The notes: generated by a model not told the origin, from the sequence alone. Shown: positions 46,492 to 55,449, counted from the first letter of the stretch. The stretch is DNA of 64,000 nt from Thalassovita autumnalis (GCF_001458255.1 NZ_CYSB01000041.1:124001-188000); one strand, 5' to 3'. Made by a program: numbers and translations.

Positions 46492-47153
46492 TGGACGCGC
46501 TGCGCGAGGCCTTGCGGGCTATTGCCGCGCGGGAGATGGCGCAGGACAGCGCCCATGATCTGGCGCATCTGGACCGGGTCTGGGCCACCTGCCAGCGCAT
46601 CGCCGCTGCTGAGGGTGGCGATCTGCGGATCCTGCTGGCCGGGGCCTATCTGCATGATCTGGTCAACCTACCCAAGGACGCCCCAAACCGGGCCGAGGCC
46701 TCAACCCTGGCCGCTGCCGCCGCAGCGCCACATTTGCAGGCTCTGGGCTATAGCGCTGCGGAGGTTTCCGCAGCCCGCCATGTGATCGAAGCACACAGCT
46801 TTTCGGCTGGAATAGAGCCTAAATCGCTTGAGGCACAGATCCTCAGGGATGCCGATCGGCTGGACGCGATTGGGGCGATTGGGCTGGCCCGCTGTTTCGC
46901 TGTTTCAGGCGCGCTGGGGCGGCCGCTTTACGATCCAGCGGACCCGTTTGCGCGACAGCGTGACCTGGATGACAAGGAGCAGGCGCTGGATCACTTCCCG
47001 CTGAAACTGCTGCGTTTGGGTCAGGGTATGCTGACCCGCACCGGGCAACAGATCGCATCGGAACGCACGGCGCTGATGCAGGCATTTCTAAACGATCTGG
47101 CGGCGGAAATCGGGGCGGATGCGCCTGCCCATTGGGCCCCTGAAGAAAGCTGA
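46491..47153 (+). CDS. HD domain hydrolase
   Basis: A 220-residue HD-superfamily phosphohydrolase. Metal ligands appear as His26 in DLAHLDRV, His55-Asp56 in YLHDLV, a later RHVIEAHSF His, and Asp in RDADRLDAIGA. It is like YedJ/YpgQ nucleotide pyrophosphatases. The ATG overlaps the aroC stop, and a carrier gene follows in 1 bp; the three are probably one operon. Substrate unknown. Confidence 0.88.
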   Translation: MDALREALRAIAAREMAQDSAHDLAHLDRVWATCQRIAAAEGGDLRILLAGAYLHDLVNLPKDAPNRAEASTLAAAAAAPHLQALGYSAAEVSAARHVIEAHSFSAGIEPKSLEAQILRDADRLDAIGAIGLARCFAVSGALGRPLYDPADPFARQRDLDDKEQALDHFPLKLLRLGQGMLTRTGQQIASERTALMQAFLNDLAAEIGADAPAHWAPEES

Positions 47154-47154
47154 C

Positions 47155-48099
47155 ATGTTCGACATCCTTGGCATCACCTTCCCGATCTTCGCCACCATTG
47201 CGCTGGGATACAGCGCGGTGCGCTTTGGCGTCTTTGCCCAGAGCGATATGAAGATCCTTGGCAAATACGTGTTGAACATCGCGCTGCCGGCGCTGCTGTG
47301 TGGTGCGGTGGCGAAACGCGATCTGGCTGATGTGCTGCAACTGGACTACGCGCTGGTCTTTGCCCTCGGGGGCTTGGCCACCTTTGGTCTGGTCTATCTG
47401 GTGCTGTGGCTGCAGGGCACCGGCCCTGCACGGCGCGCAATTGGCGCGATGGGCAGCTGCTGCCCCAACTCGGCCTATGTGGGCTATCCTGTGATGTTGC
47501 TGATCCTGCCGGACCATGCCGGCATCGTCCTGGCGCTGAACTTTATCGTGGAAAATTTTCTGCTGATCCCTCTGGGCCTGATGTTCCTGGAGGGCGCGCG
47601 TGACCGGGATGATCGCACCAAGCTGCAGATGCTGAGCGGGCTGTTTCTATCCATCCTGAAACGGCCGATGTTCATCGGGTTGCTGACTGGGCTGTTGCTG
47701 CTTCTGTTGGATATTGATCTGCCGGATGCGGGCTATCGCCTGCTGGATATGCTGGCCGCATCAGCATCGGCCCTGGCGCTGGTGATGATCGGCGGTTCGC
47801 TGGTCGGGCTGCCGCTGCGGGGGGAAATGTCACTGGCGGTGCAGATCCTGATCGGCAAGCTGATTGTGAACCCGGCGATGGTGATCCTTGCCGCTGCTCT
47901 CTTGCCGCTCATCGGCATGCCGGCGCTCAGCCCAGATATGTGGACCGCGGTGGTGATCTCCGCCGCGATGCCAATGCTGGTGCTCTATGTTGTCTTTGCG
48001 CAGGAATACGGCCATGAAGGCGTGGCCTCCATAGCCCTGCTCACCGCAACGGTGGGGGCGTTTTTCACGCTCTCCACCCTGTTGTTTGTGCTGACCTGA
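47155..48099 (+). CDS. AEC family transporter
   Basis: A 314-residue inner-membrane carrier with about ten helices and the AEC motif NSAYVGYPVML in the first half. Diverged from the AEC protein at 4104. Starts 1 bp after the HD gene. Substrate unknown; organic-acid export is usual in the family. Confidence 0.86.
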   Translation: MFDILGITFPIFATIALGYSAVRFGVFAQSDMKILGKYVLNIALPALLCGAVAKRDLADVLQLDYALVFALGGLATFGLVYLVLWLQGTGPARRAIGAMGSCCPNSAYVGYPVMLLILPDHAGIVLALNFIVENFLLIPLGLMFLEGARDRDDRTKLQMLSGLFLSILKRPMFIGLLTGLLLLLLDIDLPDAGYRLLDMLAASASALALVMIGGSLVGLPLRGEMSLAVQILIGKLIVNPAMVILAAALLPLIGMPALSPDMWTAVVISAAMPMLVLYVVFAQEYGHEGVASIALLTATVGAFFTLSTLLFVLT

Positions 48100-48115
48100 C
48101 GCGCAGCGCTTTGCC

Positions 48116-48523
48116 TTAGGAGTAAGCCGCCAGCGCCTGATCCATCAGCGCCTTGATGGTGCTTTTCTTGGTATCTGCCACGATACGGCCAATCTCCGCA
48201 TCACCCTGCAGCGCCACCAGGGTGGAGCGGCGGGGGATCCGCAGCTCTTTCACCAGATCGGACCGGCCAAACTGGTCCCAGTCAACGTTGATGAAGGTTA
48301 TCTTCTCAGCATATTCGGGGTTTTCCGCCATCAGCGCCGTGATCGCACGTTCCTGCGCCGCACAGGTCGAACACCAATCCGCCTTGAAGTCGAGGAAGAC
48401 CACCTCACCCTTGGCCAGATGCGCCTTGGCCAGACCTTCGGTGTAGTCCAGCGGTTCTGCCCATGCCGCGCCGGCGGTCAGCAGTGTTGCGGCGCCAAGG
48501 GCCATAAAATCGCGACGTTTCAT
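48116..48523 (-). CDS. Exported thioredoxin-fold protein
   Basis: A 135-residue thioredoxin-fold protein with twin-arginine-like start MKRRDFMALG and signal ending AAWA. Active site ADWCSTC (Cys51, Cys54). It resembles the DsbD gamma domain and sits 14 bp downstream of a CcdA gene, so the pair would carry electrons across the membrane to periplasmic thiols. Its 3' end is 16 bp from the convergent AEC carrier. Confidence 0.88.
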   Translation of the reverse strand: MKRRDFMALGAATLLTAGAAWAEPLDYTEGLAKAHLAKGEVVFLDFKADWCSTCAAQERAITALMAENPEYAEKITFINVDWDQFGRSDLVKELRIPRRSTLVALQGDAEIGRIVADTKKSTIKALMDQALAAYS

Positions 48524-48537
48524 AATCTTATCCTTCT

Positions 48538-49251
48538 TCAGAAGCGAACAGAGAGATCCTGCAACCAATAAGGCAAGGCGTTCACCGCCCAGGCCTCAGC
48601 ATAGTGTTGCAGACGGAATAACAAGGCCAAACCAACCGCCAGGAACACGATACCCATCACCGGTCGCGCCTTTTCGGCGATCAGGCGCATGGCGCCTTTG
48701 TGGCGGATCAACAGCCCGCGTGCGCCATAGCCCAGCGCCAGAATGATCGTGCCTACGCCAGCGGCGAAGCTGACCATGATCGCCCCTGCCCAAAGCAGGC
48801 TACCCCCTTGTGAGGCCAGCGAGATAGCGCCGCCCAATGTGGGGCCGATACAGGGGCTCCAAACCGCGCCCAGCAGCAGGCCACCTAGAAACTGGCCGCG
48901 CAGGCTGGTATGATCAACGCTGTTCATCTGACCATCAGCAGAAGCTGCGATGCCCGCGGTTGCGGTGCTGAATGCGCTGGAAAACCGGGGCACCAGCAGG
49001 ATCAGACCAAAGCCGATCATCAAAACCGCACCCGCGTCGGAAATCATCTGCGCATCAATGCCGAGGGCAAAGCCAAAGCCGCTGACCAACAGGCCGAAGC
49101 TGACAAAGCTGACCCCCATACCCAATGCCAGCGCGACGGGCCCCAGCCGATGCGCCTGCAAGGCACCCGCCAGAACAATCGGCAGCACTGGCAGCACGCA
49201 GGGGTTAATCAGGGTCAACAGACCGGCAAGATATCCAAACACCAATTCCAT
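48538..49251 (-). CDS. ccdA: CcdA/DsbD-type transmembrane thiol reductant carrier
   Basis: A 237-residue six-helix membrane protein of the CcdA family. The reactive cysteines lie in NPCVLPVLP (helix 1) and WSPCIGPT (helix 4). It transfers reducing power from cytosolic thioredoxin to exported thioredoxins, here probably the adjacent one, for cytochrome c or other thiol targets. ATG 49251 is preferred over an upstream TTG. Confidence 0.9.
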   Translation of the reverse strand: MELVFGYLAGLLTLINPCVLPVLPIVLAGALQAHRLGPVALALGMGVSFVSFGLLVSGFGFALGIDAQMISDAGAVLMIGFGLILLVPRFSSAFSTATAGIAASADGQMNSVDHTSLRGQFLGGLLLGAVWSPCIGPTLGGAISLASQGGSLLWAGAIMVSFAAGVGTIILALGYGARGLLIRHKGAMRLIAEKARPVMGIVFLAVGLALLFRLQHYAEAWAVNALPYWLQDLSVRF

Positions 49252-49326
49252 GCTGCCAAAATGCTTGGACCGGCGCGCAAAGTCATCCGACAATACCCTG
49301 ACGCGGGATCACGTCCTCGTGGGGGA

Positions 49327-50196
49327 TTATGTCGCTTTCTGTTTGGAGAGCTGTACCGCCAGAATGCCCGCTGCAATCACCGCCACACCGATCACATCCA
49401 GCACGCCCAGGCTTTCGCCCAACAGGGCGGCGGCAATCGCCACGCCGAAAAACGGGTTGAGGAAGTGGAAGGTTGCCGCCTTCACCGCGCCGATGCGATT
49501 GACCAAGGTAAACCAGACCCAGGTTGCCGCCAGTCCCGGCACAAATGTGGTGTAGAGGAACGCCACGATAAGTTGCCAGCTGAAGGTCACCTCGATCGTT
49601 TCCAGCATCGCTGCGGGCACGGCCAGCACGGCGGAGCCGATCAGCATTTGCAGGCCAACGATGACCATCACATTGCCACCGGAGGACGCACCGCGCACCG
49701 CCAGCGTGGCAATGGTCAGCGCCACGGCGGCGATGAAACACAGGGCAACCCCCAGCATATCGACACCCGCCCCCATCCGCGCGCCCATGATCAGGACCAC
49801 ACCGATGATGCCCAGGATCAGGCCAGCCATGGCAAGTTTCGGCAGTTTTTCACGGAACACCACCCAACCGGCAACCGCCACCATCAGCGGCATGGTTGAG
49901 GCGATGATCGACGCGAGCGAGGCCTCAACCCACTGCATCGCAACAAAATTAAGGCCAAGGTACAGCGCATTCTGACAGACCCCGAACAGGATCGTGGCGC
50001 GCCATTGTGCAGGGGGCAGGCGGAAACTCTGCCCTAGCGCGCGGGCGATGGCGATACCGATCAGCCCCGACACCAGAAAGCGCAGAGACAGCGATGCCAT
50101 CGGCGGTGCATATTCCACAATCACCCGCGCAGAGGTGAACGCCGAAGACCACATGAAGGCAAAGGCCAGCCCCAGACCAATCGCACCTGCGTTCAT
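49327..50196 (-). CDS. DMT superfamily EamA transporter
   Basis: A 289-residue ten-helix EamA-domain exporter with two repeated halves. Motifs LSLRFLVSGLIG and FLNPFFGVAIAAALLGE are typical. Members export amino acids or metabolites; substrate unknown. The start at 50196 follows GGCAAGGA. Divergent from the VOC gene. Confidence 0.88.
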   Translation of the reverse strand: MNAGAIGLGLAFAFMWSSAFTSARVIVEYAPPMASLSLRFLVSGLIGIAIARALGQSFRLPPAQWRATILFGVCQNALYLGLNFVAMQWVEASLASIIASTMPLMVAVAGWVVFREKLPKLAMAGLILGIIGVVLIMGARMGAGVDMLGVALCFIAAVALTIATLAVRGASSGGNVMVIVGLQMLIGSAVLAVPAAMLETIEVTFSWQLIVAFLYTTFVPGLAATWVWFTLVNRIGAVKAATFHFLNPFFGVAIAAALLGESLGVLDVIGVAVIAAGILAVQLSKQKAT

Positions 50197-50287
50197 TCCT
50201 TGCCCTGCCTTCTGCCTGATGATTTCCTGCGCGTCAGCTAACACGCGCAAATCAGCAATCACAAGCCGCAGAACTACGGAGTGGACG

Positions 50288-50656
50288 ATGCAGCAAACAG
50301 GAACAGATGCGGGAATGATCACCTGGGTCTATTGCAAAGATCTGGAGGAAGCCGCCCGGTTCTACGGCGACGTGCTGGAGCTGCCGCTGTGGCGCGATGC
50401 AGGCGCGGCGCGGATTTATCAGGCGGGCGATCAGGCGCTGATCGGCGTGTGCCGGGAATTTGAAAACCGCCGCGCCAACCCGGAGGGCAGCATGATCACC
50501 CTGCTGCGCGAGGATGTGGATGGCTGGCATTCCCGGCTGCAGGCCAAGGGCGCCACATTGCATGGCGCCCCTGAAAAGATCGAACAGTTCGGCATCTACA
50601 GTTTCTTCTGCGAAGATCCGAACGGCTATGTGATTGAGGTGCAGAAGTTCCTGTGA
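50288..50656 (+). CDS. VOC (glyoxalase-fold) family protein
   Basis: A 122-residue single vicinal-oxygen-chelate domain. The fold is recognisable from ITWVYCKDLEEAARFYGDVLEL and FCEDPNGYVIEVQKF. Glu in EVQ is a likely metal ligand; His positions are less clear, so enzymatic activity is uncertain. The start follows GGAG and it ends at a terminator. Confidence 0.85.
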   Translation: MQQTGTDAGMITWVYCKDLEEAARFYGDVLELPLWRDAGAARIYQAGDQALIGVCREFENRRANPEGSMITLLREDVDGWHSRLQAKGATLHGAPEKIEQFGIYSFFCEDPNGYVIEVQKFL

Positions 50657-50685
50657 AGGCGGCAGCGGCACATCCCAAAAACCAA

Positions 50686-50711
50686 AAAGGGCCGCCCTGA
50701 GGCGACCCTTT
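50686..50711. terminator. Bidirectional terminator
   Basis: Stem AAAGGGcCGCC / GGCGaCCCTTT between the VOC and HU genes, with an A tract on the left. Confidence 0.75.
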
Positions 50712-50734
50712 CCGTAATTCTGACAGATGCAGAC

Positions 50735-51022
50735 TTAGGCGTTTACGCTGTCTTTCAGCGCTTTCGCGATGGTCATTTTCACAACCTTGTCCGCTTCTTT
50801 TTTGATCTGCTCACCGGTGGCAGGGTTGCGCACCATGCGCTCAGGGCGCTCACGGCAGTAGATTTTGCCGATGCCGGGCAGGGTTACGGCACCGCCGCCC
50901 GATACTTCTTTGGTGATGATCGACACAACAGCGTCCAGTGCAGCGCTTGCGGTTTTCTTTTCCGCGCCCATTTCCTCGGCCAGCGCAGCTACCAGCTGAG
51001 TCTTGGTCATCGGTTTTGCCAT
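50735..51022 (-). CDS. HU family DNA-binding protein
   Basis: A 95-residue HU/IHF-fold nucleoid protein. It has the amphipathic N-terminal helices and a central beta-arm with the RNPATG(E) motif for DNA bending, followed by lysine-rich C-terminus. Lack of IHF-specific features favours HU. The start is supported by TAAGGAG. Likely abundant and autonomously transcribed. Confidence 0.93.
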   Translation of the reverse strand: MAKPMTKTQLVAALAEEMGAEKKTASAALDAVVSIITKEVSGGGAVTLPGIGKIYCRERPERMVRNPATGEQIKKEADKVVKMTIAKALKDSVNA

Positions 51023-51155
51023 TTTTTAGGTCTCCTTAATTCGCCCGATCACTTGGGCCTCTTCGCGCATAGTTAACGTTATATAGCGTATAAACACAAC
51101 GAATTGTGTTCTGCAACCACGCCAAAACTAGCAAAAAACACTGGTTTACCCTCAG

Positions 51156-52640
51156 TCAAAGGAACGCTGTTTCATCGAAACTGCGCAGTTTCCGACTATG
51201 GATGCGTTCCAACGGCATATTTCTTAGCCTTTCCATGGCCCGAATGCCAATAAGCAAATGCCTCGAAACCTGTGTTTTATAGAAGTCTGAGGCCATTCCC
51301 GGCAGTTTCAGCTCACCATGCAGCGGTTTGTCGCTCACACAGAGCAAAGTTCCGTAAGGCACCCGAAACCGGAAGCCATTAGCGGCGATTGTGGCGCTTT
51401 CCATATCAAGGGCGATGGCACGTGACTGGCTGAGACGCTGAACCGGTCCGGTTTGATCGCGCAGTTCCCAGTTTCGGTTGTCAAGACTGGCCACAGTCCC
51501 GGTGCGCATGACCCGTTTCAGGTCATAACCATCCAGCTGCGTTTCCTCAGCCACGGCCTGTTCCATCGCCACCTGAATTTCCGCCAAAGCCGGCACCGGC
51601 ACCCAGACCGGCAGGTCGTCATCCAGCACCTTATCTTCGCGCAGATAGGCGTGGGCGAGGACAAAATCACCAAGGCTCTGGCTGGAGCGCAGACCGGCAC
51701 AATGGCCGACCATAATCCAGGCGTGCGGCCGCAGCACCGCGATATGATCAGTGGCGGTTTTGGCGTTTGACGGCCCCACCCCGATATTGACCAGCGTGAT
51801 GCCCGACCCGTCCGCCCGTTTCAGGTGGTAGGTTGGCATCTGCGGCATCTTCTCAGACTTGGCCAAGGGCTGATCAGCCGCCGTGATCTCAGCGTTGCCA
51901 GTGGCAACAAAGGCGGTATAGCCGCTGTCAGGATCCGCCAGCATTTTGCGGGCGTAGGCTTCGAACTCGGACACGTAGAACTGGTAGTTGGTGAACAGCA
52001 CGTGGTTCTGGAAATGCTCAGGATCTGTCGCAGTATAGTGGCTGAGACGGGCCAGTGAGTAATCCACCCGCTGCGCCGTAAACGGGCCCAGCGGCATCGT
52101 GCCATCGGCGGGCACCTCATAGGTGCCGTTCACGATGTCATCATTGGTGGTGTTGAGATCCGGCACATCAAAGACATCACGCAGAATAAACTGCGCCGCG
52201 CCTTCCTGCGGCACGGTGATGTCGCCCTGTCCCGCCACTGCAAAATGCACCGGAATCGGCGTGGTCGACAGGCCCACCTCTACCGCAACGCCGTGGTTGT
52301 GGATCAACAGGCCAATCTGTTGCTGCAGGTAATTGCGGAACAGATCCGGGCGGGTGATTGTGGCGGCAAAGGTGCCGGGCTGTGACACGTGGCCAAAGCT
52401 CAAGCGGCTGTCGACCTTGGCATGGGTGACCGTGGTGATCCGCACCTCGGGATAAAATGCCCGATACCGGCGATCTGCCTGGCCCGAGGCCAATGTAGCG
52501 CGAAAGTGCTGGGACAAAAATTCAGTCGCCCCGCGATAAAGCAACTCCAGCCGATCAACGGCTTCGGCTGCGTCTGAAAACTGTTCTGCGGCCGGCAGCA
52601 CCGGCGTTTCAATCAAAACATCCTGTGAAGTATTGGGCAT
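51156..52640 (-). CDS. amn: AMP nucleosidase
   Basis: A 494-residue enzyme that cleaves AMP into adenine and ribose 5-phosphate. The N-terminal AMP-nucleosidase domain is followed by a purine-nucleoside-phosphorylase-like catalytic half (VNIGVGPSNAKTATDHIAVLRP, seen in part). DMESATIAANGFRFRVPYG near the C-terminus is the nucleoside-site motif. ATG 52640 with AAAGGGA is preferred over 52727. Stands alone; regulates adenylate pools. Confidence 0.94.
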   Translation of the reverse strand: MPNTSQDVLIETPVLPAAEQFSDAAEAVDRLELLYRGATEFLSQHFRATLASGQADRRYRAFYPEVRITTVTHAKVDSRLSFGHVSQPGTFAATITRPDLFRNYLQQQIGLLIHNHGVAVEVGLSTTPIPVHFAVAGQGDITVPQEGAAQFILRDVFDVPDLNTTNDDIVNGTYEVPADGTMPLGPFTAQRVDYSLARLSHYTATDPEHFQNHVLFTNYQFYVSEFEAYARKMLADPDSGYTAFVATGNAEITAADQPLAKSEKMPQMPTYHLKRADGSGITLVNIGVGPSNAKTATDHIAVLRPHAWIMVGHCAGLRSSQSLGDFVLAHAYLREDKVLDDDLPVWVPVPALAEIQVAMEQAVAEETQLDGYDLKRVMRTGTVASLDNRNWELRDQTGPVQRLSQSRAIALDMESATIAANGFRFRVPYGTLLCVSDKPLHGELKLPGMASDFYKTQVSRHLLIGIRAMERLRNMPLERIHSRKLRSFDETAFL

Positions 52641-52884
52641 TGCGCGTTCCCTTTTTCGCCTGACGTTGACATGGGTAGATCGCAGGTTCAACCATTCCCC
52701 GTGACAAAGCGGCCGATGAGGCAACAAAAGAAGGGTGCACGGGGTGCTTGATGCTTTGTGGCAGGGGGACCCAACGCTCTCTTTGGTATGGAGGTCTTTC
52801 GCCTCAGCGCGGATTTCGCCATTCTGACCGTGACACCGCTAGATGCGCCTGGGTGCCACCCCACCCGCTGACGTTTGAGGACCG

Positions 52885-53313
52885 ATGAACTACGATCTAT
52901 CCCGCTTTGTGCAGGCGCAATCCCGCAACTATGACGATGCCGCGCGTGAGATTTCACAGGGCCGCAAGATGTCTCATTGGATGTGGTACATCTACCCGCA
53001 ACTGGTTGGTCTGGGGCGGTCGGACTATGCAATTTACTATGGGATCGAAAACCTGGCCGAAGCAGAGGCTTACCTGCACCATGATGTGCTGGGGCCACGT
53101 CTGGTGCACATGATGGATCTGCTGTTGCAGCATCTGGATCAGCCCGCCGAAATGATCATGGGCAAGGTCGACGCCCGAAAGCTGCGCAGCTCAGCCACGC
53201 TCTTTGCCACAGTCAAAGAAGCCCCACCGGTCTTTGCCCAAGTGCTGGATATGTTTTATGACGGGCAGCGCTGCGAGGTGACCGATGCCCTGTTGGGGCC
53301 GGACCCAGCCTAA
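52885..53313 (+). CDS. DUF1810 family protein
   Basis: A 142-residue DUF1810 protein. SRFVQAQ, SHWMWYIYPQLVGLG and LRSSATLF are the family blocks. Function is not established; no membrane or signal segment. The start follows TTGAGGA. It is 25 bp before an NAD-binding protein, possibly co-transcribed. The 244-bp gap to amn holds no recognisable feature. Confidence 0.9.
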   Translation: MNYDLSRFVQAQSRNYDDAAREISQGRKMSHWMWYIYPQLVGLGRSDYAIYYGIENLAEAEAYLHHDVLGPRLVHMMDLLLQHLDQPAEMIMGKVDARKLRSSATLFATVKEAPPVFAQVLDMFYDGQRCEVTDALLGPDPA

Positions 53314-53338
53314 AGGACACATAGAAAATAGGGACGAC

Positions 53339-54196
53339 ATGACCAAGACACTGCTTTCTTTCGGCCATGGATTTTCCGCTGTGGCGCTGGCGGCACGGCT
53401 GGTGCCGCAGGGCTGGCGTATCATCGGCACCACCCGCAAGGCTGAAAAATGTGATGCGCTGCGCGCCGCCGGTGTTGAACCGGTGCTCTGGGACGAGGAT
53501 CTGAGCAATCACATCGCGAGTGCCAGTCACCTGCTGATCTCAGCCGGTCCTGGGCCAGACGGCGATCCCGTTTTGAACCGCTACCGTGATCAGATCACCA
53601 CCCCTGCGGCGGCATTTGACTGGGTGGGTTACCTCTCGACAACAGGTGTTTATGGCGACCATCAGGGCGGCTGGGTGGATGAGGCCACGCCGCTGACCCC
53701 TTCGACCAAACGTGGCCAACTGCGGGTCGAGGCCGAAGCCGCCTGGCAGAAAATCCCAAACCTGCCGCTGCATATTTTCCGTCTGGCTGGGATCTACGGG
53801 CCCGGCCGTGGGCCCTTTGCCAAAGTGCGCAACGGAACCGCGCGGCGGATCATCAAAGAGGGCCAGGTTTTCAGCCGCATCCATGTCGATGACATCGCGC
53901 AAGTGCTGGAGGCCTCCATCAACCGGCCCAATCCCGGCGCTGCCTATAACCTCTGTGACAATGACCCTGCCCCGCCCGAAGATGTCATCGCCTATGCCGC
54001 AGAGCTGTTGCAGATGCCGGTGCCCGAAGCCGTTGATTTCGAAACCGCCGAAATGACGCCGATGGCGCGCAGTTTCTACGCCGAGTCCAAGCGGGTGCGG
54101 AACGATCGTATCAAGGATGAATTGGGGGTCGTGCTGCAATACCCCGATTATCGCAGCGGTTTGTCTGCATTGCTGAAAGCGGAGCAGCAGACATAA
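53339..54196 (+). CDS. NAD(P)-binding epimerase-like protein (YeeZ type)
   Basis: A 285-residue atypical SDR related to YeeZ. The Rossmann GHGFSA near residue 9, STTGVYGDHQGGWVDE and FRLAGIYGPGRGPF place it in this group. The usual YxxxK is not evident, so it may bind rather than turn over. The start at 53339 follows AGGGAC. Ends at a strong terminator. Confidence 0.87.
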   Translation: MTKTLLSFGHGFSAVALAARLVPQGWRIIGTTRKAEKCDALRAAGVEPVLWDEDLSNHIASASHLLISAGPGPDGDPVLNRYRDQITTPAAAFDWVGYLSTTGVYGDHQGGWVDEATPLTPSTKRGQLRVEAEAAWQKIPNLPLHIFRLAGIYGPGRGPFAKVRNGTARRIIKEGQVFSRIHVDDIAQVLEASINRPNPGAAYNLCDNDPAPPEDVIAYAAELLQMPVPEAVDFETAEMTPMARSFYAESKRVRNDRIKDELGVVLQYPDYRSGLSALLKAEQQT

Positions 54197-54219
54197 AAAT
54201 GGCCCCAGCGGGGCCATTT
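54197..54219. terminator. Bidirectional terminator
   Basis: 10-bp perfect stem AAATGGCCCC / GGGGCCATTT with loop AGC between the YeeZ-like gene and the small-peptide cluster. Confidence 0.85.
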
Positions 54220-54245
54220 CTCAAACTTCAGCGCTAAGGATGCCC

Positions 54246-54461
54246 TTACGGCAACAGAGTGGGCGCTGGTGTGTTCGAGCTGAGTGCAGCCAACAGAAGC
54301 GCGGCAACCATGATGCCCATTACAGCAAGGCCACCGTCCGAAGAGGAGGCAGCGGCGGCTTCAATCACTTCCGGATCCATGACAGCTGGGTCCATGTTGC
54401 CGGCGAAGGCAGGAACAGTCATTGCAGCAATGGCAAGAGTGGCGGTGGCGAGACGTTTCAT
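54246..54461 (-). CDS. Small exported membrane peptide, copy A
   Basis: A 71-residue protein with a signal peptide ending PAFA and a mature part near 51 residues. It shares with two tandem paralogues the core MDPEVIEAAAASS and GIMVAALLLAAL, the latter a likely membrane helix. The tail is Pro/Ser-rich (NTPAPTLLP). It begins after an AGGGAG site and lies last in the run. I do not know its function. Short conserved peptides of this kind occur in Rhodobacteraceae but are uncharacterised. Confidence 0.78.
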   Translation of the reverse strand: MKRLATATLAIAAMTVPAFAGNMDPAVMDPEVIEAAAASSSDGGLAVMGIMVAALLLAALSSNTPAPTLLP

Positions 54462-54644
54462 CGGGGGCTCCCTAAAATACGATTCTATTTTCCGGCCACA
54501 GTGGTGCCTGTTTCACCCGCCACTCTCAAGCAATGGGGCACCTCCCTCGATTATGAATCGGAAGCTGTTGATTTTGCGCCTCAGTATCGTTTTACGTGCG
54601 CGGCGCGATGCCCCACACGCAATATGAGCTGGAACTGATTGATC

Positions 54645-54863
54645 TCAGCCGTCGAGGGCGTACATCGAAGGCGAACTGCTGTTCAAAGCTGCCAGAAGCA
54701 GGATGGCCACCATGATGCCCATCACAACAAACCCCTCATCCGATGAGGATGCCGCCGCAGCCTCGATCACTTGAGGATCCATCGCAGCTGCTTCAACGCT
54801 ACCTGCAGCAGCCGGTGATGCCAGCAGGACCATCAGCGCAGGGACGACAAAAAATTTCTTCAT
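54645..54863 (-). CDS. Small exported membrane peptide, copy B
   Basis: A 72-residue paralogue of its neighbours: signal peptide ending PAAA, then MDPQVIEAAAASS and GIMVAILLLAAL, ending SSSPSMYALDG. The start at 54863 has GGAGG at good spacing; a 105-residue reading from 54962 is unlikely. DNA identity with copy C is high around the core, suggesting recent duplication. The 183 bp between it and copy A code for nothing I can see. Confidence 0.78.
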   Translation of the reverse strand: MKKFFVVPALMVLLASPAAAGSVEAAAMDPQVIEAAAASSSDEGFVVMGIMVAILLLAALNSSSPSMYALDG

Positions 54864-54982
54864 TTCAATTCCTCCAGTTGGATTGGGTGGATTTGAGACG
54901 CCGAAGATGGGCGGAAGCCGCCCACCATAAACCAGGGAACCCTGGAAACGGGTACGGGTCAAACTTGCAGATAAACTGATGC

Positions 54983-55192
54983 TTAGGTGGGCACAGGCGG
55001 CGTGCTCGTGCTGCTGAGTGCTGTCAGCAACAGTACAGCAACCATAATCCCCAGAACAACCATTCCCCCATCGGATGAGGCGGCAGCGGCCTCGATCACT
55101 TCGGGATCCATCGCAGCCGCTTCAACGTTCCCGGCAAACGCGGGAGCACAAAATGCAGAAAGGCTGGCAACAGAGGCGAGCAGTGTCTTCAT
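54983..55192 (-). CDS. Small exported membrane peptide, copy C
   Basis: A 69-residue paralogue and first in the run: signal peptide ending PAFA, then MDPEVIEAAAASS and GIMVAVLLLTAL, ending TSTPPVPT. ATG 55192 (or the adjacent 55195) is preceded by GGAG. A large inverted repeat lies 120 bp upstream. It has the same direction as dxs but a terminator intervenes, so it likely has its own promoter. Confidence 0.78.
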   Translation of the reverse strand: MKTLLASVASLSAFCAPAFAGNVEAAAMDPEVIEAAAASSDGGMVVLGIMVAVLLLTALSSTSTPPVPT

Positions 55193-55312
55193 CATCAAAT
55201 CTCCAAAACAGGCTTCGGCCGGTCACGGCCGGCGTTTCAGGTTGGCTTTGAATAAACGTGGAGCAGCCCCACAAAGCCGATAAAAAATTTGAACTGGTAT
55301 CTTACCAAACTG

Positions 55313-55355
55313 CCCCAAAATTCGGAAAAAAATCAATGTTTTTCCGGTTTTGGGC
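55313..55355. repeat. Large imperfect inverted repeat upstream of the peptide cluster
   Basis: Arms CCCAAAA-TT-CGGAAAAA and TTTTTCCG-G-TTTTGGG flank the 8-nt centre aatcaatg. With one unpaired base difference the arms match over about 15 bp. It sits between the dxs terminator and copy C and is AT-rich in its core. It could be an operator, or a second terminator. Confidence 0.6.
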
Positions 55356-55401
55356 TGATTTGACGTCAATTTCGTCCGTGTTGGCCCCTAATAACGCAAA
55401 A

Positions 55402-55421
55402 CGCTACCCCTAGAGGTAGCG
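55402..55421 (-). terminator. Terminator after dxs
   Basis: 7-bp stem CGCTACC / GGTAGCG (loop cctaga), followed on the minus strand by GTTTTG, 29 bp beyond the dxs stop codon. Confidence 0.7.
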
Positions 55422-55449
55422 CTCTATAAGCCTTGGGTTGTGCTGCGAG

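Noticed and set aside
48910-49899. 329-residue ORF antisense to ccdA and the EamA gene
   Set aside because: Low-complexity Gln/His/Asp composition and full overlap with two well-recognised genes.
54462-54644. Possible fourth, decayed copy of the small peptide gene between copies A and B
   Set aside because: Neither the MDPxVIEAAA core nor the hydrophobic helix is found in any frame.
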